From the NCBI RefSeq assembly GCF_002847015.1, contig NZ_CP025085.1:2728001-2792000 (forward strand): a stretch of 64,000 nucleotides of DNA, written 5' to 3'. A program made the translations under genes and the position numbers. This DNA comes from Prodigiosinella confusarubida (GTDB lineage Bacteria; Pseudomonadota; Gammaproteobacteria; Enterobacterales; Enterobacteriaceae). Numbering within the stretch: the first letter of the stretch is position 1; the number at the start of each line of letters is the position of its first letter. Under the pieces are notes generated by a model. That model made no database searches and had not been told where the DNA came from. It saw only the letters and a list, made by a program, of their open reading frames with translations. Below, piece after piece: positions 28,102-37,390 of this stretch.

Positions 28102-28680
28102 TTAACGGGCATGAAGGCTATTTGCGGGAACCAGTGAATATAGGGCAGCATCGATCGGCTGCTGCCGGATGATGATCCGGTTTCTGGCGATACCTTCATA
28201 GTGCGCTCCCGCTTTCTCTGCCACCCGGCGACTGGCCCCGTTTTCTTCGCCCGTCACAATTTCCAGCCTGGTTAGTTTTAGCTGACTGAATCCGTATACG
28301 GCTATTGAGTTAACGGCTTCAAGTGCGATACTTTTTCCTTGCATGGATTGCCGTACCCAGTAACCAATATTGCCCATTTGGCGAATCGGCTGAATTTCAT
28401 TAATAGAGATACCACCTAAAAATCTTTCGGATGTCCGGTCAAAAATATCAAGATCAACCGCGGTATGTGCCTGCCTGCTCTGGTCACAGAAGGTGAACCA
28501 GTCTGTGGCTTCTGTAGTGCTGTAAGTGGATGTACACCAGGGTAGCCAGCGCCCGACAGTGTTGACAGACTCCAACACCGCCTCGACAAACTGGGGAATA
28601 TCATCATTGGCGAAGGGGCGAATCACTAGTCTGGATGTCAGTAAAGGGAACATAAACTCACCTGAATGCGTATCGGTCAT
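28102..28680 (-). CDS. GNAT-family N-acetyltransferase (RimJ/RimL-like)
   Basis: A 192-residue GNAT protein with the RimJ/RimL pattern: N-terminal TSRLVIRPFANDD, central GYWVRQSMQGKSIALEAV (acetyl-CoA-binding motif A) and ENGASRRVAEKAGAHYEG (motif B). The acceptor could be an N-terminal amino group or a small molecule; it cannot be told here. Its ATG overlaps the stop of the XRE gene (ATGA), so the two are coupled. It is convergent with tyrR, thirteen bases away. Confidence 0.85.
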   Translation of the reverse strand: MTDTHSGEFMFPLLTSRLVIRPFANDDIPQFVEAVLESVNTVGRWLPWCTSTYSTTEATDWFTFCDQSRQAHTAVDLDIFDRTSERFLGGISINEIQPIRQMGNIGYWVRQSMQGKSIALEAVNSIAVYGFSQLKLTRLEIVTGEENGASRRVAEKAGAHYEGIARNRIIIRQQPIDAALYSLVPANSLHAR

Positions 28681-29576
28681 TTGGATTCATTTGGCGCCGG
28701 AAACGTGGCGAGAGTATCCAGTAATAGCTGATCTTGTTCTTCCGCAGGCATATAGACCAGCATGCGGTCGCCATTACGTGATGCTGTCCACCAGTTGATC
28801 TGTCTCAGTGAAATGATGCCGAGATTCGGGTGGTAGAAACGTTTTACTCGATCATCAACGCCCTGAATTTCGTAGTGTTGCTGCCATAACTGACGAAATT
28901 CTTCTGATACGGCAAGATAGCGCTGCAATTGCGATTCCCATCGCCGGTCGCCAGCATGTTCCGCCATCTGTGCGCGAAACATAGCCACAATATTGGGCAA
29001 AAATTCATGAAGATCGACCAGGTGCTCTCGCCAGCCCTGATGGGTTAACGCCAGGTAGATGCAGTTGCGATCTTCTGGTGGAATCTGGCGCAGATCGATA
29101 TTTAGCAGGCGGCACCAAGACTGGTTAAATCCAAGAATAGTAAAACGGGCATTGACAATAACGGCGGGAAAGGGGTTGAGTTGGTCAAGGATCCGCTGAC
29201 TGGCAGCACTAATTTTTTCGCAGCTTGCCTGCACTGATGGTGAGAATGGTAAACCTGCCAGCATAAACAGATGCCGGGTTTCCACCTCATTGAACTGCAA
29301 TGCATCGGCGATAGCCGTTAGCGTTTTGACTGAAGTACGAATAGGTCGCCCTTGCTCTAGCCAGGTGTACCAGGTAATGCCAACATCGGCCAATAGCGCC
29401 ACATCCTCTCGTCTCAATCCGGGAGTACGTCGCTTGCGGGGCACTGCTAATCCCAGACGCCGTGGGTCGAGACTTTCACGGCGCGAACGCAGAAACGTAC
29501 CCAATACTTTACGGTTGTTCTGTATGGTTGGCGGAGCTTTAGCTTCTGACTGCGGATTAACATTCATTATTGCCAT
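28677..29576 (-). CDS. XRE-family regulator with MmyB-like ligand domain
   Basis: A 299-residue regulator. Residues about 25-105 form the helix-turn-helix (RREDVALLADVGITWYTWLEQGRPIRTSVKTLTAIADAL), followed by an MmyB-type PAS-like ligand-binding domain (about 120-290; FTILGFNQSWCRLLNID, YHPNLGIISLRQ). Such proteins often control a neighbouring efflux or oxidoreductase gene. It is divergent from an MFS transporter gene across 90-120 bases and co-transcribed with the GNAT gene, so it likely regulates both. Confidence 0.85.
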   Translation of the reverse strand: MAIMNVNPQSEAKAPPTIQNNRKVLGTFLRSRRESLDPRRLGLAVPRKRRTPGLRREDVALLADVGITWYTWLEQGRPIRTSVKTLTAIADALQFNEVETRHLFMLAGLPFSPSVQASCEKISAASQRILDQLNPFPAVIVNARFTILGFNQSWCRLLNIDLRQIPPEDRNCIYLALTHQGWREHLVDLHEFLPNIVAMFRAQMAEHAGDRRWESQLQRYLAVSEEFRQLWQQHYEIQGVDDRVKRFYHPNLGIISLRQINWWTASRNGDRMLVYMPAEEQDQLLLDTLATFPAPNESK

Positions 29577-29682
29577 TACGTGTCTTCTTCTATTCTGACA
29601 GGTAGTGTTTATACCAGGATAATCAAGAACTGGTACCCGTTTAATTTACAGGTGATGCTAGCTCCGGTTGGTTCTTAACGCA

Positions 29683-31164
29683 ATGGGTACAATTATGAAA
29701 CATGCTTCATCCACCCTGGGGTTAAGCAGTATCGGTCTGGTGATTTTATTAACCGGACAACTGCTGCCGATGATTGATTTTTCGATAGTCAACGTGGCAC
29801 TGGAGTCTATTGCCCATTCCCTGTCGGCCAGTCCTGCTGAGCTGGAGCTGGTGGTTTCTGTTTATGGCGTAGCTTTTGCCGTTTCTCTGGCGATGGGAGG
29901 GCGGCTGGGCGATAACTATGGCCGTCGCCAGGTCTTTATGATGGGGGTCTTTTTATTTGGGCTGGCCTCTCTGCTGTGTGGTATTGCGCAAACGGTATGG
30001 TTGTTACTGGTGGCTCGGGCATTGCAAGGTGTGGGTGCGGCGTTGATTGTGCCGCAGATTCTCGCCACGCTGCATGTCTGTCTGCGTGGTAGAGAGCATG
30101 CGCATGCCATCGGTTTGTACAGTGCCATTGGCGGGTTGGCGTTTATTGTCGGACAAGTATTGGGTGGGTTACTGATTCAACTGGATATTGGTGGTTACGG
30201 CTGGCGTAGTGTATTCCTTATTAACCTGCCTTTTTGTCTGTTGGTGTTGACCTGTGCTCCGCGATGGGTACCGGATACCCGTGGTGAGAAAAAGGTGGCG
30301 CTCGATCTTCTTGGCATTGTGGCATTGTCGCTGGCGATTATCTGTCTATTGTTTCCACTGGCACTTGGCCCGATATGGCACTGGCCGTGGCAGTGTCTGG
30401 CGGCGCTGGCTGCCACGCTGGTGCTATTCCCTCTGCTGTTGTGGATTGAACGTTACCAGGAACGACAACAGCGAGCACCGTTATTGCCCCCAGCTTTATT
30501 GCGTCTACCCAGCGTCCGGTTGGGATTAGTGATTGCCGTGCTGTTTTTCTCCAGTTGGAGCGGATTCATGTTCGCCGTGGCTTACACATTGCAATCTGGT
30601 GCAGGGTTTACGCCGTTACAATCAGGGAACAGTTTTATTGGTCTGGGGTTGGCTTATTTTATTGCTTCACTATTCAGCAGTCGAATAACGGGACGGGTTG
30701 GCAAAACGCGTGCTCTGTTGATTGGGTGCACCATCCAGATGATCGGATTGTTGCTATTGATAGCCACGCTGGTATGGGTGTGGCCCGTGTCGGAAGGGGT
30801 GTATTTATTACCCGCAACGTCGGTAATTGGGTTCGGCCAGGCATTTATTGTCAGCAGCTTTTTCCGTATCGGGCTGTCTGATGTCCCTATGGTGCATGCG
30901 GGTTCTGGTAGCGCACTGCTTTCCACGGTGCAACAAGCATCGTTGGGGTTGGGGCCTATTTTACTGGGAACGGTGTTGGTTCAGACGCTGCATTTTACAC
31001 AAGGACGATTTTTGACCGCGCTGATCGTTACGTTATGTGCTGAATGGGGATTGATGCTGATATTAGTACTGCGTACAGGCCTGGTGTTGCGTAAGGAAAA
31101 CCACGAGCCGCAACAGGTCACTATTACATCTTGTGTGGCGGTGGATATTCAGAAAAACAATTAA
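29683..31164 (+). CDS. MFS drug-efflux transporter, DHA2 (14-TM) type
   Basis: A polytopic protein of about 493 residues. Near the N-terminus it has the DHA2-like Asp-containing first helix (LLPMIDFSIVNVALESI), then motif A GRLGDNYGRRQVF and motif C-like PQILATLHVCL. About 14 hydrophobic segments are visible. Efflux of a toxic organic compound is likely, substrate unknown. The start is uncertain: ATG at 29683, ATG at 29695 or TTG at 29668 are in frame, none with a strong ribosome-binding site. It is divergent from an XRE/MmyB regulator, its probable controller, and lies where E. coli has tyrR next to tpx. Confidence 0.85.
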   Translation: MGTIMKHASSTLGLSSIGLVILLTGQLLPMIDFSIVNVALESIAHSLSASPAELELVVSVYGVAFAVSLAMGGRLGDNYGRRQVFMMGVFLFGLASLLCGIAQTVWLLLVARALQGVGAALIVPQILATLHVCLRGREHAHAIGLYSAIGGLAFIVGQVLGGLLIQLDIGGYGWRSVFLINLPFCLLVLTCAPRWVPDTRGEKKVALDLLGIVALSLAIICLLFPLALGPIWHWPWQCLAALAATLVLFPLLLWIERYQERQQRAPLLPPALLRLPSVRLGLVIAVLFFSSWSGFMFAVAYTLQSGAGFTPLQSGNSFIGLGLAYFIASLFSSRITGRVGKTRALLIGCTIQMIGLLLLIATLVWVWPVSEGVYLLPATSVIGFGQAFIVSSFFRIGLSDVPMVHAGSGSALLSTVQQASLGLGPILLGTVLVQTLHFTQGRFLTALIVTLCAEWGLMLILVLRTGLVLRKENHEPQQVTITSCVAVDIQKNN

Positions 31165-31173
31165 TTGATAATG

Positions 31174-31207
31174 AAAAAATGCCAGTCAGTAAAACGCTGA
31201 CTGGCAT
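31174..31207 (-). terminator. Terminator of tpx
   Basis: A perfect 11-bp stem (31179-31189 with 31197-31207) is followed, on the minus strand, by a run of T (A-tract 31174-31179 on the plus strand). It ends the tpx transcript and may also stop readthrough from the MFS gene. Confidence 0.85.
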
Positions 31208-31228
31208 GATGAACGCCGATGACGGGGA

Positions 31229-31732
31229 TTATTTCAGTACTGCCAGTGCGGCATCATAATTCGGTTCGGTGGTGATTTCGTTCACCAACTCGCTGTGCAA
31301 TACGATATCGTTTTCATCCAGTACCACAACCGCACGAGCAGTCAGGCCTTTCAATGGACCATCAACAATGGCGACACCATAGTTTTCTTTGAATTCAGCG
31401 CCACGCAATGTAGAAAGCACCACTACGTTATTCAGCCCTTCTGAACCACAAAAGCGTGACTGGGCGAATGGCAGATCAGCAGAAATACACAACACAACGG
31501 TGTTTTCCAGCTCGGAGCCCAATTGGTTGAATTTCCGCACGGATGTTGCGCAAACGCCGGTATCGATGCTGGGGAATATGTTCAGAATTTTACGTTTGCC
31601 TGCGTACTGGCTGAGAGCAACGTCAGAGAGATCTTTGGCAACCAATGAGAACGCGCCGGCTTTGCTACCCACTTTGGGAAAGACCCCGGCTACGGGTACT
31701 GGATTGCCTTGAAAATGTATGGTCTGTGACAT
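31229..31732 (-). CDS. tpx: Thiol peroxidase
   Basis: Tpx is a thioredoxin-dependent atypical 2-Cys peroxiredoxin acting on lipid hydroperoxides. The 167-residue protein has the peroxidatic C61 ([13 protein letters not shown]) and resolving C95 (SRFCGSEG), at the E. coli positions. It lies between the accessory XRE/MFS island and mpaA, in the same orientation as mpaA and just downstream of it is the tpx terminator hairpin. Confidence 0.97.
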   Translation of the reverse strand: MSQTIHFQGNPVPVAGVFPKVGSKAGAFSLVAKDLSDVALSQYAGKRKILNIFPSIDTGVCATSVRKFNQLGSELENTVVLCISADLPFAQSRFCGSEGLNNVVVLSTLRGAEFKENYGVAIVDGPLKGLTARAVVVLDENDIVLHSELVNEITTEPNYDAALAVLK

Positions 31733-31787
31733 GTCTGCGTCCTTAGTTACATGTGGTTAACATGCTGTTCAGTGTAGGGCAATACCC

Positions 31788-32519
31788 TCAAATTTGATAT
31801 AAAAAATTATGCCCCAACAGGTTAACCATCGGGTCAAGATAACGCTCATTTGCCGTGTCTGCGGCAATGACGGGCAGCTCGGCAGTAATACATAGCAGCG
31901 CTCTGTCGGCACACCAACTGCCAAACGAGCCCGGTGTGCCATACCCTACATTGTCTACCTGCGGTAAGGAAAAATGGTAAGCCATCCATGTGCCTAGTAC
32001 AGAACATTGTGGATCATCAATACAGGCCAATGGTTCATGAAATGACACGACCCACGGAGGGGAGAGTCGATCAATTAACTGGCACAATGCCTGGGTTTCC
32101 GGTTCGGACCCTGGAGCATCACCGGTCGATAGCGTGACATCCCGCGCCTTAGTGGCGTCACTCCAGCGATAAACGGTTTCACCTGGTTGCCAGTTACTGG
32201 CCGGAAAGTTGCGGTTGATATCGACACCATTGGCATTGGAACGTATCCCAAGCTGACAGCCATCCGGGTTTACCGCCAGAATGACATGATGATGACGGTG
32301 GCCTGGCGCCAGGCTGCGCATGGCGCAGGACAGCGCGATGGTAGAAGCGGTTTCATCTCCGTGGGTGCCTGCAATGATCAGCCCGCTACCGCTATGCTGA
32401 ATTTCAGCAGGGAAATAAAGAAGTGGTGCGCCCAGTCTTGAGTGACCATAAGGTTCACTGGATGTGGAGAAAAAGCCACGTGATTGCCTGTCTCGATAGG
32501 GTAATGCATGTTGCGTCAT
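31788..32519 (-). CDS. mpaA: Murein tripeptide amidase A
   Basis: MpaA is a cytoplasmic zinc carboxypeptidase that cleaves the gamma-D-Glu-diaminopimelate bond of murein tripeptide in cell-wall recycling. The 243-residue M14 fold has zinc ligands H53 and E56 (GTHGDE) and H161 (SFHEPL) and the catalytic glutamate E214 (CITAELP). It works on peptides imported by MppA/Opp; mppA is close by on the other strand. Length matches E. coli (242). Confidence 0.95.
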   Translation of the reverse strand: MTQHALPYRDRQSRGFFSTSSEPYGHSRLGAPLLYFPAEIQHSGSGLIIAGTHGDETASTIALSCAMRSLAPGHRHHHVILAVNPDGCQLGIRSNANGVDINRNFPASNWQPGETVYRWSDATKARDVTLSTGDAPGSEPETQALCQLIDRLSPPWVVSFHEPLACIDDPQCSVLGTWMAYHFSLPQVDNVGYGTPGSFGSWCADRALLCITAELPVIAADTANERYLDPMVNLLGHNFLYQI

Positions 32520-32688
32520 TGCTGTATTCCTGCGTCATCATTGTCAGGTTCATCATAGCAAATAATACTTCTGTGATGCCGCCGGGAATAACACCCGTAA
32601 TATAGTCATAATGGCTGGATGTAAAAGCGGATTTTTGACTATTATAACTCACGGGATAGTAACCATTTTTTATGCGGTAAGGTGAAAT

Positions 32689-32940
32689 ATGTGTATTTGT
32701 GATATCAGTGTCGAGGACGTCTATGTTCGTTTGCCCTTATCGGCTTCCGTCGCCTGGATGCTGGATCGGCAGGCGGAACGTAAGCTGGGGTGGAAACGTT
32801 TTTTAGCACCGAAGAAAAATGTCCGCCCAAGCTGGAAACTTAAACCGCTACAAGACAGTTATGAAGTTCGCTTTTATCCAAAAAGAACGCCAGAGCTATG
32901 GTTTTTCAGCGCGGAAAATGCTGCCAGAAAGCGTCTCTAG
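32689..32940 (+). CDS. Conserved-looking small basic protein of unknown function
   Basis: An 83-residue, Lys/Arg-rich protein with several Trp and Tyr residues. AAGGTGA lies five to ten bases before the ATG, a good ribosome-binding site. I recognise no domain. It has no signal peptide and a Cys pair at positions 2 and 4. It lies between the divergent mpaA and mppA, 72 bases before mppA and on the same strand, so it might be the first gene of a transcript with mppA. It could instead be a spurious frame; the ribosome-binding site and placement favour a gene. Confidence 0.5.
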   Translation: MCICDISVEDVYVRLPLSASVAWMLDRQAERKLGWKRFLAPKKNVRPSWKLKPLQDSYEVRFYPKRTPELWFFSAENAARKRL

Positions 32941-33012
32941 GCATAACAATGGTTCATGTTCCCCTGTTGCTGATATTCGAACAGGGTGGTTATCAGGTAA
33001 GGTCAATTCATC

Positions 33013-34629
33013 ATGTTATTTCGTTATTCCATCCTGTGTGGCGGGTTATTTACAGCGTTAATGAGCAGCGTCAGTGCCGCACAAGTGCCTCCGGGAACCA
33101 TACTGGCTGAAAAGCAGGAAATTGTTCGTCATATCAAGGACGAACCTGCCTCACTGGATCCGATAAAAGCGGTGGGATTGCCGGAAGCGCAGGTTATTCG
33201 TGACCTGTATGAAGGCCTGGTCAATCAGGATGCGTATGGCAATCTGATCCCCGGCGTGGCGCTACGTTGGCAAACCAATGATAACCGTACGTTTATTTTT
33301 ACATTGCGTGACAATGCCCGTTGGTCCAATGGTGATCCGGTAACGGCCAAAGACTTTGTGTACAGTTGGCGCCGTCTGGTTACACCGAAAAATGCTTCAC
33401 CATTTGGTTGGTTTGCCCGTTTGGCTGGCATTCTCAATGCCGATGAGATTCTGGCGGGTAAACTACCGGCCGAGAAACTGGGCGTGATCGCAATGGATGA
33501 CCACACTCTCAAAGTACAACTGAATAAACCCGTACCCTATTTTGTCAGCCTGGTAGCTAACTTCAGTCTTTATCCGGTACATCAGGCCACGTTGGAAAAA
33601 TACGGTAACGACTGGACCAAACCCGGTAATTTAGTGGGCAATGGTGCGTTTAAACTGCAAGACAGGGTGGTGAATGAAAAGCTGGTGCTGGTGCCGAATG
33701 ATGACTATTGGGATCATGCCCATACCTGTCTGACCAAAGTTACTTTCGTACCGATTAACAGTGAATCGAGCGCGACTAAACGCTATCTGGCTGGAGATAT
33801 CGATATCACGGAGTCGTTCCCCAAGAACATGTACCGAAAGCTGATGAAAGAGTTACCAGGTCAGGTTTTTACGCCGGATCAACTGGGAACGTATTATTAC
33901 GCCTTCAATACCCAGCGCGCTCCGACGAATGATCCGCGGGTACGCAAAGCGCTGTCGTATGCTATTGACCGGCAGGTTATTGCGGAAAAGGTTTTGGGAA
34001 CCGGAGAAAAACCTGCTTATCACTTTACGCCGGATGTGACGGCAGGGTTCAAGCCTGCACCCGTGGAATTGCAGCAATATTCACAAGAAGAGCTGGATGC
34101 TCAGGCCAAGGCACTGATGGCGATTGCCGGTTATGGTCCCGGAAAACCATTGAAGTTGTCGTTACTGTACAACACACAGGAAGTGCATAAGAAGATTGCT
34201 ATCGCCATCGCCTCAATGTGGAAAAAGAAACTGGGTGTGAACGTGAAGCTGGTCAATCAGGAGTGGCAGACCTACATCGATAGCCGTAATACGGGAAATT
34301 TTGATGTAGTACGGGCGTCCTGGGTAGGGGATTACAATGAGCCTTCAACATTCTTGTCTCTGTTAACGTCGAATCACAGCGGTAATATCGCTCGTTTCAA
34401 AAATGCGGATTATGACCGGGTGCTTGAAGACGCCGCGGGACAGACCGATGCCAAGATGCTGAATGACGACTACAACAAAGCCGAACAGATACTGGCGGAC
34501 CAGTCCCCGATTGCACCGATCTATCAATATACCAACGGACGGTTGATCAAGCCGTGGGTAAAAGGGTACCCGATTACCAATCCGGAAGATGTGGCATACA
34601 GTCAAACACTCTATATTCTCAAACATTAG
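33013..34629 (+). CDS. mppA: Murein tripeptide-binding periplasmic protein MppA
   Basis: A 538-residue family 5 solute-binding protein with a signal peptide (about 1-22, MSSVSAAQV). The mature sequence starts with TILAEKQEIVRHIKDEPASLDPIKAVGLPEAQVI, the MppA/OppA signature, and keeps YAFNTQRAPTNDPRVRKAL and ASWVGDYNEPSTFLSLL. MppA binds L-Ala-gamma-D-Glu-meso-DAP and passes it to the Opp permease for murein recycling. mpaA, acting next in the pathway, is adjacent. An AAGG lies about ten bases before the ATG. Confidence 0.95.
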   Translation: MLFRYSILCGGLFTALMSSVSAAQVPPGTILAEKQEIVRHIKDEPASLDPIKAVGLPEAQVIRDLYEGLVNQDAYGNLIPGVALRWQTNDNRTFIFTLRDNARWSNGDPVTAKDFVYSWRRLVTPKNASPFGWFARLAGILNADEILAGKLPAEKLGVIAMDDHTLKVQLNKPVPYFVSLVANFSLYPVHQATLEKYGNDWTKPGNLVGNGAFKLQDRVVNEKLVLVPNDDYWDHAHTCLTKVTFVPINSESSATKRYLAGDIDITESFPKNMYRKLMKELPGQVFTPDQLGTYYYAFNTQRAPTNDPRVRKALSYAIDRQVIAEKVLGTGEKPAYHFTPDVTAGFKPAPVELQQYSQEELDAQAKALMAIAGYGPGKPLKLSLLYNTQEVHKKIAIAIASMWKKKLGVNVKLVNQEWQTYIDSRNTGNFDVVRASWVGDYNEPSTFLSLLTSNHSGNIARFKNADYDRVLEDAAGQTDAKMLNDDYNKAEQILADQSPIAPIYQYTNGRLIKPWVKGYPITNPEDVAYSQTLYILKH

Positions 34630-34701
34630 CCACTCACTTCCGAATGTCAGTACGGGGGCGTCCATCAGGGTGGGTTGGGTTTATAATACCGGAGGTAACG
34701 T

Positions 34702-35685
34702 GTGGTAGCCATTGAAGGAAAATCATTACAGCAAACAGGGGCCGTTCATGCTTACCAACTGGATGGTGACGGCGGCGTTATGCCGATTGGCGAGCATGGC
34801 ACGCTTAGCAGCACCAAACCCTGCTGGCTGCATCTGGATTCTACCCAACCTGACAGCATCCGATGGCTGAATGAAACGACGTTACTGCCTGACAGTATAC
34901 GTAGTGCTCTGGCGGGAGAAAGCGCCCGTCCCCGGGTGAGTCGACTGGGTGAGGGGATCATGATCACGCTGCGTAGCATTAACTACAACGCCAATGCCAG
35001 ACCGGATCAACTGGTGGCTATCCGGGTCTTTATTACCGACCAGTTGATCGTCTCTACCCGGCGACGTAAGGTCGCGGCGATTGATGAGGTTGTGGACGAC
35101 CTTAAGAATGGTAATGGTCCTACTGATAGTGGCAGTTGGTTGGTCTCTATTGCGGAGGCGTTGACTGACGACACCAGCGAATTTATTGATGATCTGCATG
35201 AGCGGATTATCAATCTTGAAGATAGCCTTTTGGATGAGAATATTCCGCCACGCGGCCAACTGGCTCTTATCCGTAAGCAACTGATTGTGATGCGCCGCTA
35301 TATGACGCCGCAACGTGATATTTTTTCCCGTTTGTCCAGTGAGCATCTTCCCTGGATTCAGGATGACGACCGTCATCGGATGAAAGAGATTGCGTCCCGG
35401 CTGGGGCGGGGGCTGGATGATCTGGATGCCAGTATTGCGCGGACCGCCGTTATCGCTGATGAAATAACCGCACTTATGACCGATGCTTTAAATCGCAGAA
35501 CTTACACCATGTCCCTGCTGGCGATGGTGTTTTTGCCGTCTACATTTCTTACGGGGTTATTTGGCGTTAATCTGGGTGGCATTCCCGGGGCCGGGAATCA
35601 TTGGGGATTTGCCGCGTTTTGCCTGATGTTGGTCATGTTGGTATTTGGTGTTACCTGGTGGTTAAAACGCAGTAAATGGTTATGA
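34702..35685 (+). CDS. zntB: Zinc transporter ZntB (CorA family)
   Basis: A 327-residue, CorA-type inner-membrane channel, exactly the length of E. coli ZntB. A long acidic/coiled-coil cytoplasmic domain (1-265) is followed by two C-terminal membrane helices with the GVN motif ([12 protein letters not shown]) between them. It transports zinc (debated as proton-coupled uptake or efflux). The start is GTG at 34702 with the good GGAGGT site. It follows mppA by 72 bases and precedes the FnrS gene. Confidence 0.95.
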   Translation: MVAIEGKSLQQTGAVHAYQLDGDGGVMPIGEHGTLSSTKPCWLHLDSTQPDSIRWLNETTLLPDSIRSALAGESARPRVSRLGEGIMITLRSINYNANARPDQLVAIRVFITDQLIVSTRRRKVAAIDEVVDDLKNGNGPTDSGSWLVSIAEALTDDTSEFIDDLHERIINLEDSLLDENIPPRGQLALIRKQLIVMRRYMTPQRDIFSRLSSEHLPWIQDDDRHRMKEIASRLGRGLDDLDASIARTAVIADEITALMTDALNRRTYTMSLLAMVFLPSTFLTGLFGVNLGGIPGAGNHWGFAAFCLMLVMLVFGVTWWLKRSKWL

Positions 35686-35753
35686 AAAAACAATGATTCT
35701 TATTGCACAAATAATCACACTCTATGAGCAGTAGACAGAAAATCACGGCAATA

Positions 35754-35767
35754 TTGAGCTATATCAA
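35754..35767 (+). promoter_or_regulatory. FNR binding site of fnrS
   Basis: TTGAGCTATATCAA differs from the FNR consensus TTGAT-N4-ATCAA at one base. Its centre is about 42.5 bases before the fnrS start at 35803, the class II activator position, with a CACTAT -10-like element at 35790-35795. It predicts strong anaerobic induction. Confidence 0.85.
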
Positions 35768-35802
35768 CATTTTTTACCCATTGGTACGGCACTATCACCC
35801 CC

Positions 35803-35922
35803 GCAGGTGAATGCAACGTCAAGCGATGGGCGTTGCGCTCCATATTGTCTTACTTCCTTTTTTTGAATTACTGCATAGCACAATTGATTCACACCATGCC
35901 GACTTTATGTCGGCATTTTTTT
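35803..35922 (+). ncRNA. fnrS: FnrS, FNR-activated small RNA
   Basis: The 5' part (GCAGGTGAATGCAACGTCAA, 35803-35822) and the central segment through ATTACTGCATAGCACAATTG are practically identical to E. coli FnrS as I remember it, and the RNA ends with an 8-bp terminator stem (35896-35903 with 35909-35916) and a T7 tract to 35922. Length 120 bases. FnrS is an Hfq-dependent sRNA made without oxygen that represses mRNAs for aerobic functions such as sodB, maeA, gpmA and folE by pairing. It lies right after zntB, the place it holds in E. coli, but here is followed by ttcA. Confidence 0.93.
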
Positions 35923-36015
35923 CGCCGGTAGTAAGGATAAAAAATGTCTTGGTTTGAGGCGTAACTCCTCTGCGGGCGCCCCATCCATTACCTGGTTAAA
36001 CGATTAGCGCCTGGA

Positions 36016-36960
36016 TTATTTGATTTCCAGCACGTCCAGTTTTTCCGGTGAGGCAGTGACATCGTCATCGTCATCATCATCTGGTCGCCAGCCTGACGGT
36101 TGCAGCGGTAATATTTCACGATCGAACGCCAGATCACCGCCATTTACCACCTCGCTATCGTGAGTAATGGATTTAAAATCAAACAGAGCGGTATCACACA
36201 GATGGGATGGCACTGCGTTCTGCATGGCACTGAACATGGTTTCTATCCGGCCTGGGTAGCGTTTGTCCCAGTCACGCAGCATGTCCTTGATGACCTGACG
36301 TTGCAAGTTAGGTTGAGAACCGCACAAGTTGCACGGAATAATCGGGAACTGCCTGGCATCAGCAAAACGTTCGATATCTTTTTCGCGACAATAAGCCAAT
36401 GGGCGAATCACCACATGCTTGCCATCGTCGCTCATCAGTTTGGGCGGCATGCCCTTTAACTTGCCACCGTAGAACATATTCAGAAACAGCGTTTGCAGAA
36501 TGTCATCACGATGATGACCCAGGGCGATTTTGGTGGCGCCTAACTCAGTGGCGGTACGGTACAGAATGCCACGACGCAGACGCGAGCACAGCGAACAGGT
36601 GGTTTTCCCTTCTGGAATTTTTTCTTTCACGATGCCATAGGTATTTTCTTCCACGATATGGTACTCGATACCCAGGCTGTCCAGATACTGTGGCAGTATA
36701 TGTTCAGGAAACCCCGGCTGTTTCTGGTCCAGATTAACCGCCACCAGCGAAAACGTGACGGGCGCACTGCGTTGCAGATTGCGCAGAATTTCCAGCATGG
36801 TGTAACTGTCTTTGCCGCCGGACAGGCAGACCATAATGCGATCGCCGTCTTCAACCATATTGAAATCGGCAATAGCTTGTCCCACGTTACGGCGCAGGCG
36901 TTTTTGAAGTTTGTTCAGATTGTATTGTTGATTTGGTTTAACTATTGGGTTCTCTGTCAT
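36016..36960 (-). CDS. ttcA: tRNA 2-thiocytidine biosynthesis protein TtcA
   Basis: TtcA makes 2-thiocytidine at position 32 of certain tRNAs, using an iron-sulfur cluster. The 314-residue protein has the PP-loop SGGKDS (47-52) and two C-x2-C motifs, C122/C125 (CSLC) and C210/C213 (CNLC), that hold the cluster. The C-terminus carries a run of seven aspartates (DDDDDDD) shortly before the end, longer than I expect in E. coli. Convergent with fnrS, monocistronic. Confidence 0.96.
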   Translation of the reverse strand: MTENPIVKPNQQYNLNKLQKRLRRNVGQAIADFNMVEDGDRIMVCLSGGKDSYTMLEILRNLQRSAPVTFSLVAVNLDQKQPGFPEHILPQYLDSLGIEYHIVEENTYGIVKEKIPEGKTTCSLCSRLRRGILYRTATELGATKIALGHHRDDILQTLFLNMFYGGKLKGMPPKLMSDDGKHVVIRPLAYCREKDIERFADARQFPIIPCNLCGSQPNLQRQVIKDMLRDWDKRYPGRIETMFSAMQNAVPSHLCDTALFDFKSITHDSEVVNGGDLAFDREILPLQPSGWRPDDDDDDDVTASPEKLDVLEIK

Positions 36961-36991
36961 TTTTTAATCTGCTAAAAAGGATTGGCACCCG

Positions 36992-37114
36992 CTGACAGTA
37001 GTCAACATGCATCAGTATGATGTGTATGGTACGGATTGCAGCGACGAATGCCAGATCGTTTTACGGCGGCGTTCCATAATTCACCGGTTGAAGAAAGCGA
37101 ATAACTCGCTTTTT
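36992..37114 (+). ncRNA. Candidate small RNA: promoter plus terminator unit beyond ttcA
   Basis: A -35 CTGACA (36992-36997), 18-base spacer and -10 TATGAT (37016-37021) point away from ttcA on the plus strand; transcription would start near 37028. A rho-independent terminator follows at 37094-37112 (AAAGCGA / TCGCTTT, five-base loop, T-tract to 37114). The enclosed unit of about 87 bases contains no convincing reading frame. This is a sequence-based guess; no known sRNA is recognised. Confidence 0.4.
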
Positions 37115-37307
37115 GCTCACCTTTTTGTTTTCGTGGCTGAAATACAAAGCGTAACCGCTGAGTTTCAGTGAGCCGGTGCTCCCGATGAGGGTAGATGATT
37201 TTTCTCCGAGGTTTTTCCCCTGTGAGTCCCTTTACGCTTTTAATGCTTCAATCGCGGGAGTAAGACGGGACATCGTGCGGATACCTGCTTGTGTGTTTAT
37301 TCATGTG

Positions 37308-37343
37308 AACGCCAGTCTGGGCAATTCAGCGCAGACTGGCGTT
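37308..37343. repeat. Long perfect hairpin upstream of the NADP-reductase gene end
   Basis: A perfect 12-bp stem (AACGCCAGTCTG at 37308-37319 with CAGACTGGCGTT at 37332-37343) with a twelve-base loop. No T-tract follows on either strand. It may close the minus-strand reductase gene, which ends 48 bases away, or be a remnant element. The rest of 37115-37307 shows nothing else I can name. Confidence 0.4.
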
Positions 37344-37390
37344 TGCTATGTGCAGACGACCAGATTTATTGGCAAAGCCTGTCAGTTGGA

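Noticed and set aside
36016-36080. Seven-Asp run near the TtcA C-terminus as a special function
   Set aside because: It comes from a GAT/GAC slippage-prone run in a disordered tail outside the PP-loop and iron-sulfur region, so I do not treat it as functional.
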